Part shown: in pieces, positions 10,605-19,525 of the stretch
Layout: each line of letters opens with the position of its first letter
How positions within the stretch are numbered: position 1 is the stretch's first letter
Source: Paenibacillus sp. FJAT-29882
Lineage (GTDB): Bacteria > Bacillota > Bacilli > Bacillales > DSM-1321
Reading direction: 5' to 3'
NCBI RefSeq assembly: GCF_001510645.1
Contig: NZ_LMVB01000001.1
Location: forward strand, 639,854 to 703,853
Length of the DNA stretch: 64,000 nt
The notes under the pieces: model-generated
Database searches by the model: none
What the model was told of the DNA's origin: nothing
What the model saw: the letters and a program-made list of their open reading frames with translations, nothing else
Translations under genes and position numbers: made by a program

Positions 10605-12077
10605 TTGTCAACCGAAAATCAATCGTTTTTACGATTTTCCTTAGAGGAATCAGTCTGGTTTCAGAAAGGGCAGGAGATAGAAGAGCTTTATTCACTATCG
10701 CTTGAACCGAATGTGACCATTCAAGAGAGTGACCAGTATGTGGTCATTAGGGGTTCGTTGGATTTGATTGGGGAGTATAAGGAAACTGAAGAAGAAGCTG
10801 GGGCGTCAGATCTTGGATATTCACAGCCCTATTATCCGAAGACGATTCATAGTGTGGATCAAAGAGAAGACGGATTGAGTGAATTTATTCATCGTATCCC
10901 TGTTGATATTACGATTCCAAACAATCGCATACAGTCCCTAGATCATATTGATGTAAATATCCATGCTTTTGATTATTTTATGCCTGAAAAAAATTGCTTG
11001 AAGCTTGAGGCGGAGCTTTTAATTAGTGGGATTGAAGAGTCACGACCGGAAAGTAAATCTGAAGAACCAAGAGATTATTTACATTCAGATGAATATGAAG
11101 AGGAAGAAAATGAGCGAGATGAATCAAATTCAACATGGGAAGAAACGGTTGAAGTGGAATTTGAGGATGAGAGTTATTCTTCTTCTGGGAATGTGGAGAT
11201 CCCACCCGAGCCAGTCTCATTTTACCGGGAACCAGAAGAAATGGCAAATAAGCCAGAAGAAATCGAATATTCGTCAGAGGAAAATGAACCAAAGCCAGCC
11301 TTTTTTTACCGGGAACTAGAAGAAGCGGCAAATGAGGCAGAAGCAATCGATGATTCGTTAGAGGAAAACGAACCAGAGCCAGTCTCATTTTACCGGGAAT
11401 TAGAAGAGGAGGCAAATACGGCGGCAGAAATGGAGTCTTCAGTAGAGGGAATCGAAACAGAGTTAGTCCCTTTATCTCGAGAAATAAAAGTGGAAAAAGA
11501 AGATGAGGACGAGTTATTTACTCCGTTTGTTGTAGAGGCTAGAAAATTACCAGACATTGAAGAAGCTGAAGCATCACGGCCGATTTATGCAAATAAAACA
11601 GAAGAGATACAAGCTGTTGACCTTCCTATATTGGAGCAGAAATCAGAAGTGCCACTGAACCGCAAAGTTGAGAATCGTGTACCTAATTCAGAAATCGTCA
11701 CAGAGAATGTTTCTGAGAATTCTCTGTTGGAAAAGGAATATGCTCCATTACTTGATTTTGTCCGTCGAAAAGAAGAAAAAACAATGAAGGAAGAACCATC
11801 TGAACGTGAAAAAGCCGCAAGTGTTGATTCGGCACAAAAAGAGGCAACTAGCGACGATCATCTCTCGTTAACCTCCTTTTTAGGTCGAAAGCAAGAGGAA
11901 GAGTTAATTGGCATCAAAGTATGTATTGTTCAGCAAGGAGAAACCCTAGATAGCTTGGCTGAACGCTATGAAGTCAGTGTACAGTCACTCCTAAATAGCA
12001 ATGAACTAGAACCAAGCCAAGATATCTATGAAGGTCAAGTATTATACGTTCCTAAGGTGAGAGTTACTAAAAATTAA
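10605..12077 (+). CDS. spoVID: Spore coat/encasement morphogenetic protein SpoVID
   Basis: Mother-cell protein that drives encasement of the forespore by coat proteins and binds SafA. The 490-aa product has a conserved N-terminal beta-rich domain (RFSLEESVWFQKGQEIEEL, close to the B. subtilis start), a very acidic low-complexity middle, and a C-terminal LysM domain in about the last 50 residues (QQGETLDSLAERYEVS). TTG 10605 follows GGAGGAG; the frame is open from a TTG at 10587 that overlaps the RBS. Positions about 11219-11400 hold three copies of an 84-bp unit (28 residues, each with a FYRE core). ysxE follows after a hairpin. Confidence 0.92.
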   Translation: MSTENQSFLRFSLEESVWFQKGQEIEELYSLSLEPNVTIQESDQYVVIRGSLDLIGEYKETEEEAGASDLGYSQPYYPKTIHSVDQREDGLSEFIHRIPVDITIPNNRIQSLDHIDVNIHAFDYFMPEKNCLKLEAELLISGIEESRPESKSEEPRDYLHSDEYEEEENERDESNSTWEETVEVEFEDESYSSSGNVEIPPEPVSFYREPEEMANKPEEIEYSSEENEPKPAFFYRELEEAANEAEAIDDSLEENEPEPVSFYRELEEEANTAAEMESSVEGIETELVPLSREIKVEKEDEDELFTPFVVEARKLPDIEEAEASRPIYANKTEEIQAVDLPILEQKSEVPLNRKVENRVPNSEIVTENVSENSLLEKEYAPLLDFVRRKEEKTMKEEPSEREKAASVDSAQKEATSDDHLSLTSFLGRKQEEELIGIKVCIVQQGETLDSLAERYEVSVQSLLNSNELEPSQDIYEGQVLYVPKVRVTKN

Positions 12078-12082
12078 TCAAG

Positions 12083-12111
12083 GGCAGAGCGGGTCATCCC
12101 CTCGCTCTGCC
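12083..12111 (+). terminator. Hairpin between spoVID and ysxE
   Basis: Perfect 9-bp stem GGCAGAGCG / CGCTCTGCC with an 11-nt loop right after the spoVID stop. No T run follows, so it is more likely an mRNA-stabilising or attenuating hairpin than a full terminator. Confidence 0.5.
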
Positions 12112-12147
12112 TCCTTATCAAGAAATTAATTGATGGAAGTGAATTCC

Positions 12148-13224
12148 ATGGCGGATCATGAAACAAGAAACAAGGATGCTGAAGCGGTTCTCCGTAACTA
12201 TGCGGTAAAAACGTACCATATTGAATATATGGGCAATATTACAAAGCTATACAGTGATAAAGGAGTCTTTGCTCTTAAATCGATTGATCCTCATATTGGG
12301 ATTGATTTTATCCGAAATATTCAACGCTTATATCAGCGTGGATATAATCGAATTGTCCCCATCTATCAAACGATGGACGGCCGTTATGCGGTGCTTCACA
12401 ACAGTCGATTGTATTATTTGATGCCTTGGCTTTCTGATCAGGAAGATGGAGAGCGCTCCGAACGGAATAAGCAAATGTTTCGCGAGCTTGCCCGGATGCA
12501 CGCATTGTCAGTAAGAGAGATTTCCGTTGATCAGGAAGAGCGTGAAGAACATTATCAAACGACCCTTGAAGAATGGAAAAAACAGTTGGAATTTCTCCGT
12601 GAGTTTGTTGAAAGCTGTGAAAAGAAATGGTATATGTCGCCATTCGAGCTGATGTATTGTACGTACTATACTGACCTTTCACAGGCGCTAGAATATTCAA
12701 CGAAAAAACTAGAAGAATGGTACGAGAAAACAAAGGATCATGAAAAGATCCGGACGGTTGTGACACATGGAAAGGTTTCATTGAAACACTATGTATACGA
12801 TGATCGCGGCTACGGCTACTTTATTAACTTCGAAAATTCAAAAACAGCACCACCACATTTTGATTTGCTTCCATACCTAGTGGAGGCTGCGAGAACCTAT
12901 CCATTTCCGTGTGATGACTGTGTCGATCTTCTCTACAACTATATGCGCTATTTCCCCCTGAAGTCAGAGGAAGTATTGTTATTTCAAAGCTATCTCGCTT
13001 ATCCAGGCTCATCCATTTCGGTGGTTAAAGGTTATTTTGAAAAAAAGGGACATCGAAGTGAGTTACAATATGTCAGTCATTTTCAACGGCAATATTGGTT
13101 ATTGAAAAATATTGAATATATGGTGATGAAAATCGAGGAAAACGAAAGGGCAAAGAAAGCAGCTGCAGAGGCACAACAACAGCAAGAACAAGAACAGCAA
13201 GAACAAGAACAGAATGCAGAATAA
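12148..13224 (+). CDS. ysxE: Kinase-fold spore coat protein YsxE (CotS family)
   Basis: 358-aa protein with the aminoglycoside-phosphotransferase/CotS-like fold: a degenerate N-lobe (TKLYSDKGVFALKSID) and a C-lobe with VTHGKVSLKHYVYDD where active enzymes have HGD..xxN. The catalytic loop looks degenerate, as in CotS-type coat proteins. In B. subtilis YsxE is mother-cell expressed and works with SpoVID in encasement. ATG 12148 follows TGGAAGTG; an ATG at 12133 is less well placed. The C-terminus (last about 30 residues) is Gln/Glu low complexity, from CAA/GAA slippage-prone repeats. A shared terminator follows. Confidence 0.85.
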   Translation: MADHETRNKDAEAVLRNYAVKTYHIEYMGNITKLYSDKGVFALKSIDPHIGIDFIRNIQRLYQRGYNRIVPIYQTMDGRYAVLHNSRLYYLMPWLSDQEDGERSERNKQMFRELARMHALSVREISVDQEEREEHYQTTLEEWKKQLEFLREFVESCEKKWYMSPFELMYCTYYTDLSQALEYSTKKLEEWYEKTKDHEKIRTVVTHGKVSLKHYVYDDRGYGYFINFENSKTAPPHFDLLPYLVEAARTYPFPCDDCVDLLYNYMRYFPLKSEEVLLFQSYLAYPGSSISVVKGYFEKKGHRSELQYVSHFQRQYWLLKNIEYMVMKIEENERAKKAAAEAQQQQEQEQQEQEQNAE

Positions 13225-13277
13225 TCCGATGCGTATGCTAAAAGGAACGGTAGCATATCGCTTCGGATTATTTTTTG
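13220..13277. terminator. Terminator between ysxE and a convergent small ORF
   Basis: AATAATCCGATGCGTATGCT (13220) pairs with AGCATATCGCTTCGGATTATT (13252) followed by TTTTTT. It overlaps the ysxE stop and abuts the stop of the minus-strand ORF, so it can serve both. Confidence 0.85.
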
Positions 13278-13282
13278 ATTCC

Positions 13283-13474
13283 TCATATCCAATTTTGCCG
13301 AAAAGAAATCAACAGTACGACAACGATCGAAAGCAGCAAAATATCTAAAAATGTCGGAAACAAAAGAGTGCGAAATCCCTGAAAAATACAGATCGGTAAC
13401 ATAAACTGACTACAAACATTACGGATACCTTTCAGCCAGGGCGGCAGCGTATAGGGAGTATAACGTTGTCTCAA
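13283..13474 (-). CDS. Small hydrophobic protein of unknown function
   Basis: 63 aa from TTG 13474, which has AGGAG 10 bases upstream; an ATG 39 bases further up (13513) has no ribosome site. The basic N-terminus (LRQRYTPYTLPPWLKGIR) is followed by a mixed segment and a strong C-terminal TM helix (FLDILLLSIVVVLLISF). The composition and the shared terminator with ysxE argue for a real gene. I do not recognise the family; a small inner-membrane protein is all that can be said. Confidence 0.5.
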   Translation of the reverse strand: MRQRYTPYTLPPWLKGIRNVCSQFMLPICIFQGFRTLLFPTFLDILLLSIVVVLLISFRQNWI

Positions 13475-13539
13475 AATTGCCCAACTCCTCACTTTTAAGT
13501 GGTACGATATCATATGGTTAAAAGTGGAGTTGCGTGAAT

Positions 13540-13597
13540 AAAGTGAAACTTCCATCAGTGGGTTTTCTATCCCCGCTGATGGTTAGTTAAACCGGAA
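13540..13597 (+). repeat. GTGAAAC-type hairpin repeat (copy D1)
   Basis: AAAGTGAAACTTCCATCAGT, then a stem CCATCAGTGGG / CCCCGCTGATGG, then TTAAACCGG. Related sequence lies at 61653-61701 (AAAGTGAAACGACCATCAGT ... TTAAACCGG) and inverted at 36149-36173. The remainder of 13475-13720 shows nothing else recognisable. Confidence 0.65.
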
Positions 13598-13722
13598 TAG
13601 ATGATCACATTTCCGGAAATACTGAATATTATAAGAAAAACCGTCACAGATGTAAGGGTAGACACCAAAACTCATTTAAAAACTTATAAATTCATATTTA
13701 ATTAAAAAACTAAAGAAGATGA

Positions 13723-13752
13723 TTGACGTTAGGTGTATTTCTTTTGTAAAAT
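13723..13752 (+). promoter_or_regulatory. Sigma-A promoter of the valS T-box leader
   Basis: TTGACG (13723-13728), 18-bp spacer, TAAAAT (13747-13752) preceded by TTG. It lies about 10-20 bp before the structured leader. Confidence 0.7.
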
Positions 13753-13764
13753 GAATCTTAATGA

Positions 13765-14030
13765 ATAATTACATATCAACCGCTATGATTGGAAGTAGTA
13801 TGATGAAAGACTGCTAAAAGAGAGGAAGCCATTTGCTGAAAGGTTTCTAAGTGTGTCCCATCAGAAGTCGTCCATGAGCAGTTTCCGTGAACAAAAGTAG
13901 TAGCGGAAGCCGGCGAAAAGCCGTTATCTAATCTTTAAGAGCCGAGAAAAGGATTGAACTCTTTTTTCGGAAAAAAGGTGGCACCGCGAACAACTTTCTT
14001 CGTCCTTTTGTGATGAAGGAAGTTTTTTTG
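13765..14030 (+). promoter_or_regulatory. T-box riboswitch controlling valS
   Basis: The diagnostic T-box AGGTGGCACCGCG is at 13976-13988, followed by the terminator stem AACTTTCTTC / GAAGGAAGTT plus T run (13992-14029). Upstream is the structured stem I region with AGAGAGGAAG. GTC codons at 13867-13869 and 13870-13872 fall where a valine specifier is expected. Uncharged tRNA(Val) would stabilise the antiterminator and turn on valS. The exact 5' boundary is approximate. Confidence 0.93.
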
Positions 14031-14063
14031 TGTCTTTAACACATTTTTAAGGAGGAAATTCAG

Positions 14064-16709
14064 ATGGAAGAATTAACGATGCCGACAAAGTATGATCCGC
14101 AGTCCATTGAAAAGGGCCGCTATAAATGGTGGTTAGATGGGCAGTATTTCAAAGCGGAAAGCGATGAAAAGAAAGAGCCATACACGATTGTGATTCCACC
14201 ACCGAATGTTACGGGTAAATTGCATTTAGGTCATGCATGGGATACGACGCTTCAAGATATTATTACGCGAATGAAACGGATGCAGGGCTATGATGTGTTA
14301 TGGCTTCCAGGAATGGACCACGCTGGAATTGCAACACAGGCAAAGGTTGAGCAAAAGCTTCGTGCTGACGGAATTAGCCGTTATGACCTTGGTCGTGAGA
14401 AGTTTGTCGCAGAGACATGGAGCTGGAAAGAAGAGTATGCAGGCCATATCCGTGATCAATGGGCAAAGCTTGGCTTAGGTCTTGATTATAGCCGAGAACG
14501 ATTTACATTAGACGAAGGACTTTCTAAAGCAGTGCGAGAAGTATTCGTAAAGCTATATAATAAAGGGTTGATTTATCGCGGCGAATATATTATTAACTGG
14601 GACCCTTCAACAAAAACGGCGTTATCTGATATTGAAGTCATTCATCAGGATGTTCAAGGTGCGTTTTATCATATGAACTATCCGTTATCTGATGGATCGG
14701 GTTCCATTGAAGTGGCGACAACTCGTCCTGAAACGATGCTAGGGGATACAGCAGTTGCTGTCCATCCAGAAGATGACCGTTACAAGCACCTAATTGGTAA
14801 GCATGTTATTTTGCCAATTGTCGGCCGAGAAATTCCAATTGTTGCGGATGATTATGTCGATAAGGATTTCGGTTCAGGTGCAGTGAAGATTACGCCAGCT
14901 CATGATCCAAACGATTTTGAACTTGGCAACCGCCACAATCTTGAGCGCATTCTTGTCATGAACGAAGATGGCTCAATGAATGACAAGGCCGGTATTTACA
15001 AAGGAATGGACCGTTTCGAATGCCGTAAACAAATTGTCAAAGACTTACAAGAACAAGGCGTTCTGTTTAAAATTGAAGAACATATGCATTCTGTCGGTCA
15101 CTCTGAGCGAAGTGGCGCTGTCGTTGAACCGTATTTGTCTACGCAATGGTTCGTCAAAATGCAGCCATTAGCAGATGAAGCGATTAAACTTCAACAAGGA
15201 TCAGACGAAGAAAAAGTTCACTTCGTACCGGATCGTTTTGAGAAAACCTATTTACGCTGGATGGAGAATATCCGTGATTGGTGTATTTCTCGTCAGCTTT
15301 GGTGGGGCCACCGTATTCCGGCTTGGTATCATAAAGAAACAGGCGAAGTATATGTCGGTCAAGAAGCACCTGCTGACAGTGAAAATTGGGAACAGGATAC
15401 GGATGTTCTTGACACATGGTTCAGTTCAGCACTATGGCCGTTTTCAACAATGGGCTGGCCGGATCGTGAAAGCGCCGATTTCAAACGCTACTACCCAACT
15501 GGTTCACTTGTTACAGGCTATGACATTATCTTCTTCTGGGTGTCTCGAATGATTTTCCAAGCAATTGAATTCACTGGCGAGCGTCCATTTAAAGATGTAC
15601 TCATTCATGGGCTCGTACGTGATGAACAAGGTCGCAAAATGAGCAAATCCCTTGGTAATGGAGTTGATCCAATGGACGTCATCGATCAATATGGTGCCGA
15701 TTCATTACGTTACTTCTTATCAACAGGAAGCTCACCAGGCCAAGATCTTCGCTACAGCACAGAAAAAGTGGAAGCGGTATGGAATTTTGCTAATAAAATT
15801 TGGAATGCATCCCGTTTCGCATTGATGAATATGGATGGAATGAAATATGAAGAAATTGACTTAACTGGTGAAAAATCCGTTGCGGACAAATGGATCTTAA
15901 CTCGTCTGAACGAAACGATTGAAACCGTTACTCGTCTAGCTGATAAATATGAATTCGGTGAAGTAGGCCGCGCTCTTTATAACTTTATCTGGGATGACTT
16001 CTGTGACTGGTATATTGAAATGGCGAAGCTACCATTATACGGTGAAAATGAAGCAGCGAAGAAAACGACTCGTTCAATTCTAGCTTATGTACTTGATAAC
16101 ACAATGCGTTTATTGCATCCATTCATGCCGTTTATCACCGAGGAAATATGGCAAAACTTGCCGCATAATGGCGAATCCATCACCGTTGCAGCATGGCCGG
16201 AGGTGCGTTCTGAACTTACGGACAGTGCAGCAGCTGAGGAAATGAAGTTGCTTGTTGAAATCATTCGTTCTGTACGTAATATTCGCAGTGAAGTAAATAC
16301 ACCACTTAGCAAGAAAATCAAGCTCATTCTGAAAGCGAAAGACGAAAGCATTGTAACAACACTTCAAAATAACCGTGCCTACATTGAACGATTCTGTAAT
16401 CCAGAGGAATTGACAATCGGTACAGTAGTAGATGAGCCAGGCCAAGCAATGACAGCTGTCGTTACAGGTGTGGAACTTATTCTACCGCTTCAAGGCTTAA
16501 TCAATATCGAAGACGAAATTAAACGTTTGGATAAAGAGCTGGAGAAACTGAATAAAGAAGTAGAACGTGTGCAAAAGAAACTAGGCAATGAAGGCTTCGT
16601 GAAAAAGGCCCCTGCACAAGTAATTGAAGAAGAAAAAGCAAAAGAAAAAGACTATGTTGAAAAACGTGACGCTGTTATTCATCGTATGAATGAATTGAAA
16701 CAGCTGTAA
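14064..16709 (+). CDS. valS: Valyl-tRNA synthetase
   Basis: Class Ia synthetase attaching valine to tRNA(Val), with editing of threonine. The 881-aa product has the HIGH motif in [14 protein letters not shown], a CP1 editing domain ([18 protein letters not shown]), KMSKS in [14 protein letters not shown], an anticodon-binding domain and the C-terminal coiled coil (about residues 810-881). The ATG follows AGGAGG. It is controlled by the T-box leader immediately upstream. folC follows after a terminator. Confidence 0.98.
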   Translation: MEELTMPTKYDPQSIEKGRYKWWLDGQYFKAESDEKKEPYTIVIPPPNVTGKLHLGHAWDTTLQDIITRMKRMQGYDVLWLPGMDHAGIATQAKVEQKLRADGISRYDLGREKFVAETWSWKEEYAGHIRDQWAKLGLGLDYSRERFTLDEGLSKAVREVFVKLYNKGLIYRGEYIINWDPSTKTALSDIEVIHQDVQGAFYHMNYPLSDGSGSIEVATTRPETMLGDTAVAVHPEDDRYKHLIGKHVILPIVGREIPIVADDYVDKDFGSGAVKITPAHDPNDFELGNRHNLERILVMNEDGSMNDKAGIYKGMDRFECRKQIVKDLQEQGVLFKIEEHMHSVGHSERSGAVVEPYLSTQWFVKMQPLADEAIKLQQGSDEEKVHFVPDRFEKTYLRWMENIRDWCISRQLWWGHRIPAWYHKETGEVYVGQEAPADSENWEQDTDVLDTWFSSALWPFSTMGWPDRESADFKRYYPTGSLVTGYDIIFFWVSRMIFQAIEFTGERPFKDVLIHGLVRDEQGRKMSKSLGNGVDPMDVIDQYGADSLRYFLSTGSSPGQDLRYSTEKVEAVWNFANKIWNASRFALMNMDGMKYEEIDLTGEKSVADKWILTRLNETIETVTRLADKYEFGEVGRALYNFIWDDFCDWYIEMAKLPLYGENEAAKKTTRSILAYVLDNTMRLLHPFMPFITEEIWQNLPHNGESITVAAWPEVRSELTDSAAAEEMKLLVEIIRSVRNIRSEVNTPLSKKIKLILKAKDESIVTTLQNNRAYIERFCNPEELTIGTVVDEPGQAMTAVVTGVELILPLQGLINIEDEIKRLDKELEKLNKEVERVQKKLGNEGFVKKAPAQVIEEEKAKEKDYVEKRDAVIHRMNELKQL

Positions 16710-16751
16710 GCAAAAAAATAATCTTGAGCGTTACTCTTAACCCTACGAGGA

Positions 16752-16834
16752 AAAAGGTTCAGGATCTTAAACTGTATCACCTAATGAAGGTGTGGTGCGG
16801 AGCTGATTTTGCGAAGCCCCGCCCCTTTTCCATG
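16752..16834 (+). repeat. Short structured repeat with GGTGCGGAGC core (copy b1)
   Basis: Contains TATCACCTAATGAAGGTG (hairpin), then GGTGCGGAGCTGATTTTGCG, then AAGCCCCGCCCCTTTTCCA. Almost the same sequence lies inverted at 53716-53795. The GGTGCGGAGC and GAAGCCCCG halves also frame the centre of the longer repeats at 7696, 27832 and 44222, so this looks like a short form of that family. Confidence 0.75.
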
Positions 16835-16890
16835 AAAAAAGGATGACTCAAAAAGGTAACAGATGACTCTATGGGTCATCCTTTTTTATT
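16835..16890 (+). terminator. Terminator after valS
   Basis: AAAAAAGGATGAC (16835) pairs with GTCATCCTTTTTT (16875); T run follows. It directly abuts repeat b1. The remaining gap to folC (16891-17060) holds no visible gene. Confidence 0.85.
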
Positions 16891-17060
16891 AGTTGCATAC
16901 AGATGGATAATTGAATTGAAAAAAGCCACTTTGAAGATCAAGAAAATTCCAGCCGTCCATAAAAAAATCATTTTGCCTATTTTTTAGGAGTTTGTTATGT
17001 TTAAATGTGATCCTTTATTAAAAGTTTGAGAAAAAGATCGATTTTTAGGGAGTGGTATGT

Positions 17061-18350
17061 TTGTTTCAATCAATGGAAGAGGTAATGGACTATTTATATA
17101 GTAGAGAATCGAAGCTTGGGATGGACTTCGGGCTTGCACGGATGGAGAATCTTTTAAAAGAGCTCAGGAATCCAGAAAAGAGCTTTCAATCCATACATAT
17201 TGCTGGATCAAATGGCAAAGGCTCGACATTGAATGCCTTAAAAGAAATCTTAATGGCTCAAGGTCTTAAAGTTGGCAGTTTTACTTCACCACATCTAGAA
17301 AAAGTGAACGAAAGAATGATGATAAATGAAACGATGATCTCAGATGAAGAAATCATTGAACATATGAATACCCTTTATCCTTTATTGGAAGAAGGACAAG
17401 TAGGATATCGAGCTACTTTTTTTGAGATTATTACGATCCTATCCTTTCTTTATTTTCAAAAAAAAGAGATGGACATTGCGCTCATTGAAACTGGATTAGG
17501 TGGTAGGCTTGATTGTACGAATGTCATCACTCCTTTACTATCTATTATCACGTCGATTTCTTTAGAGCATACGAATATTCTTGGAAATACTTTGGCTGAA
17601 ATCGCATCTGAAAAGGCGGGCATTATTAAACATGGTGTTCCGGTTATTAGTGGTGTAACGGAAGAGGAACCAGCTACGGCTATAATGGAGTATGCCACAG
17701 TACAGGATGCAAACCTTTATTGTATAAATAAAGAAATCTTCGTGAATGAGCCTAGCCAAGTTCAGGATGGCCAATATTTTTCGTTTAAAATGGGGCATAC
17801 AACGCTTGAACAAATCGACCTTAAAATGCTCGGACGTCATCAGGTGAATAATGCGGCGCTAGCTATTGCAGCAGTAAGGCTATTAATTGAAAAATACCAT
17901 CTAGAAATCTCTGAAAATAGCATTCGGCAAGGGTTGGCAAAAGCACATTGGGCTGGGCGATTTGAAGTGTTACCAGGTCATATCATTTTAGATGGTGCTC
18001 ATAACCCTGCTGGAATGAAAGTTTTGTTGGAAACATTACAAACTAGATATCCTGATTTGAATTATCATTTTGTTTTTACTGCTTTACAAGATAAAGACTA
18101 CAATCAAGTGTTAAGCATGGTAGATGAACAAGCAGCATCGATTATCTTTACCGAAATTGATTTTAAGCGAGCAGCATCCGCACAGGAACTTTTTGAAAAA
18201 AGTAAGATGGATAAGAAAAAGGCCATCATAAACTGGCAGGAAGCGATCGATTATGCACTGAATCATCGAACCATCAATGATTTAGTCATCGTCACAGGTT
18301 CCCTCTATTTTCTCGCACTTGCCCGACCGTATATCATGAAAAATAGTTGA
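17061..18350 (+). CDS. folC: Folylpolyglutamate synthase / dihydrofolate synthase
   Basis: Adds glutamate to dihydropteroate and folates. The 429-aa Mur-ligase-type protein has the P-loop GSNGKGST, the SFTSPHLEKVNERM motif, ETGLGGRLDCTN and the C-terminal VLPGHIILDGAHNPAGM. TTG 17061 follows TTAGGGAGTGG; the frame opens at a GTG (17052) overlapping that RBS, and ATG 17073 is an alternative. As in B. subtilis, it precedes the prepilin-processing locus. Confidence 0.93.
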   Translation: MFQSMEEVMDYLYSRESKLGMDFGLARMENLLKELRNPEKSFQSIHIAGSNGKGSTLNALKEILMAQGLKVGSFTSPHLEKVNERMMINETMISDEEIIEHMNTLYPLLEEGQVGYRATFFEIITILSFLYFQKKEMDIALIETGLGGRLDCTNVITPLLSIITSISLEHTNILGNTLAEIASEKAGIIKHGVPVISGVTEEEPATAIMEYATVQDANLYCINKEIFVNEPSQVQDGQYFSFKMGHTTLEQIDLKMLGRHQVNNAALAIAAVRLLIEKYHLEISENSIRQGLAKAHWAGRFEVLPGHIILDGAHNPAGMKVLLETLQTRYPDLNYHFVFTALQDKDYNQVLSMVDEQAASIIFTEIDFKRAASAQELFEKSKMDKKKAIINWQEAIDYALNHRTINDLVIVTGSLYFLALARPYIMKNS

Positions 18351-18649
18351 ACAGACGACCGTATTCGATTGAGAAATGAATTTTGCGCGCCGGAGCCCAA
18401 TTTGACGCAAAAATTTATGAAGCCAACTGCCATATTCATACGAGATCAACCCTTTATGACAGTTTTTATAAAAAACCTGTAGCTTAATGATGCGATGGGG
18501 CAATGTTCAGTGGAAACACCAGACTTAGCACGGATATTAACTTCCTGTTTCAAGCATTACGAGCCAGAATTATTAATAGGAATCGATAGTGGTGCTAAGC
18601 GAGGAGGGAGAAACCGGGTATCTCAATATGACGGGTGAAACACATATTT
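18351..18649 (+). other. Gene-free region with strong predicted secondary structure
   Basis: No convincing ORF. CTTAGCAC near 18525 pairs with GTGCTAAG near 18592, enclosing TTCCT/AGGAA. Upstream lie GGGGCAATGTTCAGTGG and downstream GAGGAGGGAGAAACCGGG and GACGGGTGAAACAC. TTTTGCGCGC and TTGACGCAAA (18381-18410) resemble the about 20-bp degenerate arrays seen at 39500 and 47105. It may be a structured leader RNA ahead of 18800, but it matches no riboswitch class I can name. Confidence 0.4.
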
Positions 18650-18726
18650 AAAGATCGGACCTTTCGCAAACTATAGACACTTCATTTGAACTGTGTACAG
18701 TAGGCATTAGGTCGGATCTTTTTTTA
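18650..18726 (+). terminator. Terminator-like hairpin upstream of the envelope gene pair
   Basis: AAAGATCGGACCT (18650) pairs with AGGTCGGATCTTT (18709) apart from one central mismatch, followed by seven T. It could end folC transcription or be the expression platform of the structured region just upstream. Confidence 0.7.
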
Positions 18727-18799
18727 GTTTTGGATTACTTTTTCTAATTCATTGGTTTATGATAGGGATGATAAGTTAAATGCGGGGTGAAGCACTTTG

Positions 18800-19525
18800 A
18801 TGATTATATATACAACAATGATTGCTGTCGTTCTGCTAGCTATCCTCCTGTATACACTTCCTTTGCGAATATCGCGGTCTGGGAGAATAGCTATTTTGAT
18901 ATGTAGTGTTTGTCTCGCAGCAATTCCGCTTGTTGCGAATGATTTTTTTCCGCGTTGGTTTCTGTATATCGCGCAGTTTCTATTGGCTATTCTTATGACT
19001 TATATCATGGTGAATAGACTCGAGTTTTCTCATGGAAAGGAAACAGAAGAAGCCAATTTATCGGAAATGGATCCGTTGTTTTCTTTTGCTGAGTTACAAG
19101 AACGAGCAAAAATGAGTGAAACGGTAGATGAATACTATGCTTCTTCAAAAGAGCAGCCAGAACCATTTATGATTCAAGAAGTTGAAGGGGAATCAGACAC
19201 ATCATTTGTTAAAATTGAAACGATCATGAATAAGCCGCTGGAATTGAAAGAGGATGCTTCTGAATTTATTGATTTTACGAATCGAGAAATTTTGGCGACT
19301 GAGGATACAGATGACCTAGAACCTTTCAGTTCAAGTGAGGAAGAACAGGTTTTTGCAGCAAGAAAGAAAATCTTTGAAAATCTTGAAGCGCAGGTAGCAA
19401 CTTCTATAGAGGACGAGCAGCTGAGCAAGAAAGAAGTAAACCTTGCACCGGCTGAACGTCTCAGTCTGGAGTTTGATGATTTGGAAGAAATGTATTTGAA
19501 AAAAAAGCAAGCGGGGGGACAGTAA
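18800..19525 (+). CDS. Membrane protein with acidic cytoplasmic-type tail, unknown function
   Basis: 241 aa; three hydrophobic segments in the first about 75 residues (IIYTTMIAVVLLAILLYTLP, IAILICSVCLAAIPL, FLYIAQFLLAILMTYIMV), then about 165 residues rich in Glu/Asp/Ser with probable coiled coil and no cysteine pair or catalytic motif. ATG 18800 follows GGGGTGA; TTG 18797 is possible. Its stop abuts the next ATG, so the pair is an operon. The position at the head of the pilus gene cluster suggests a role in pilus or envelope assembly, but this is only context. I do not recognise a family. Confidence 0.6.
   Translation: MIIYTTMIAVVLLAILLYTLPLRISRSGRIAILICSVCLAAIPLVANDFFPRWFLYIAQFLLAILMTYIMVNRLEFSHGKETEEANLSEMDPLFSFAELQERAKMSETVDEYYASSKEQPEPFMIQEVEGESDTSFVKIETIMNKPLELKEDASEFIDFTNREILATEDTDDLEPFSSSEEEQVFAARKKIFENLEAQVATSIEDEQLSKKEVNLAPAERLSLEFDDLEEMYLKKKQAGGQ

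Noticed and set aside
11023-11415. Minus- and plus-strand alternative ORFs inside spoVID
   Set aside because: Shadows of the acidic repeat region; composition mirrors GAA/GAG-rich codons.
18481-18649. Considered c-di-GMP, c-di-AMP or THF riboswitch for the structured region near folC and the pilus genes
   Set aside because: The consensus blocks of these classes could not be placed; left as an unassigned structured region.
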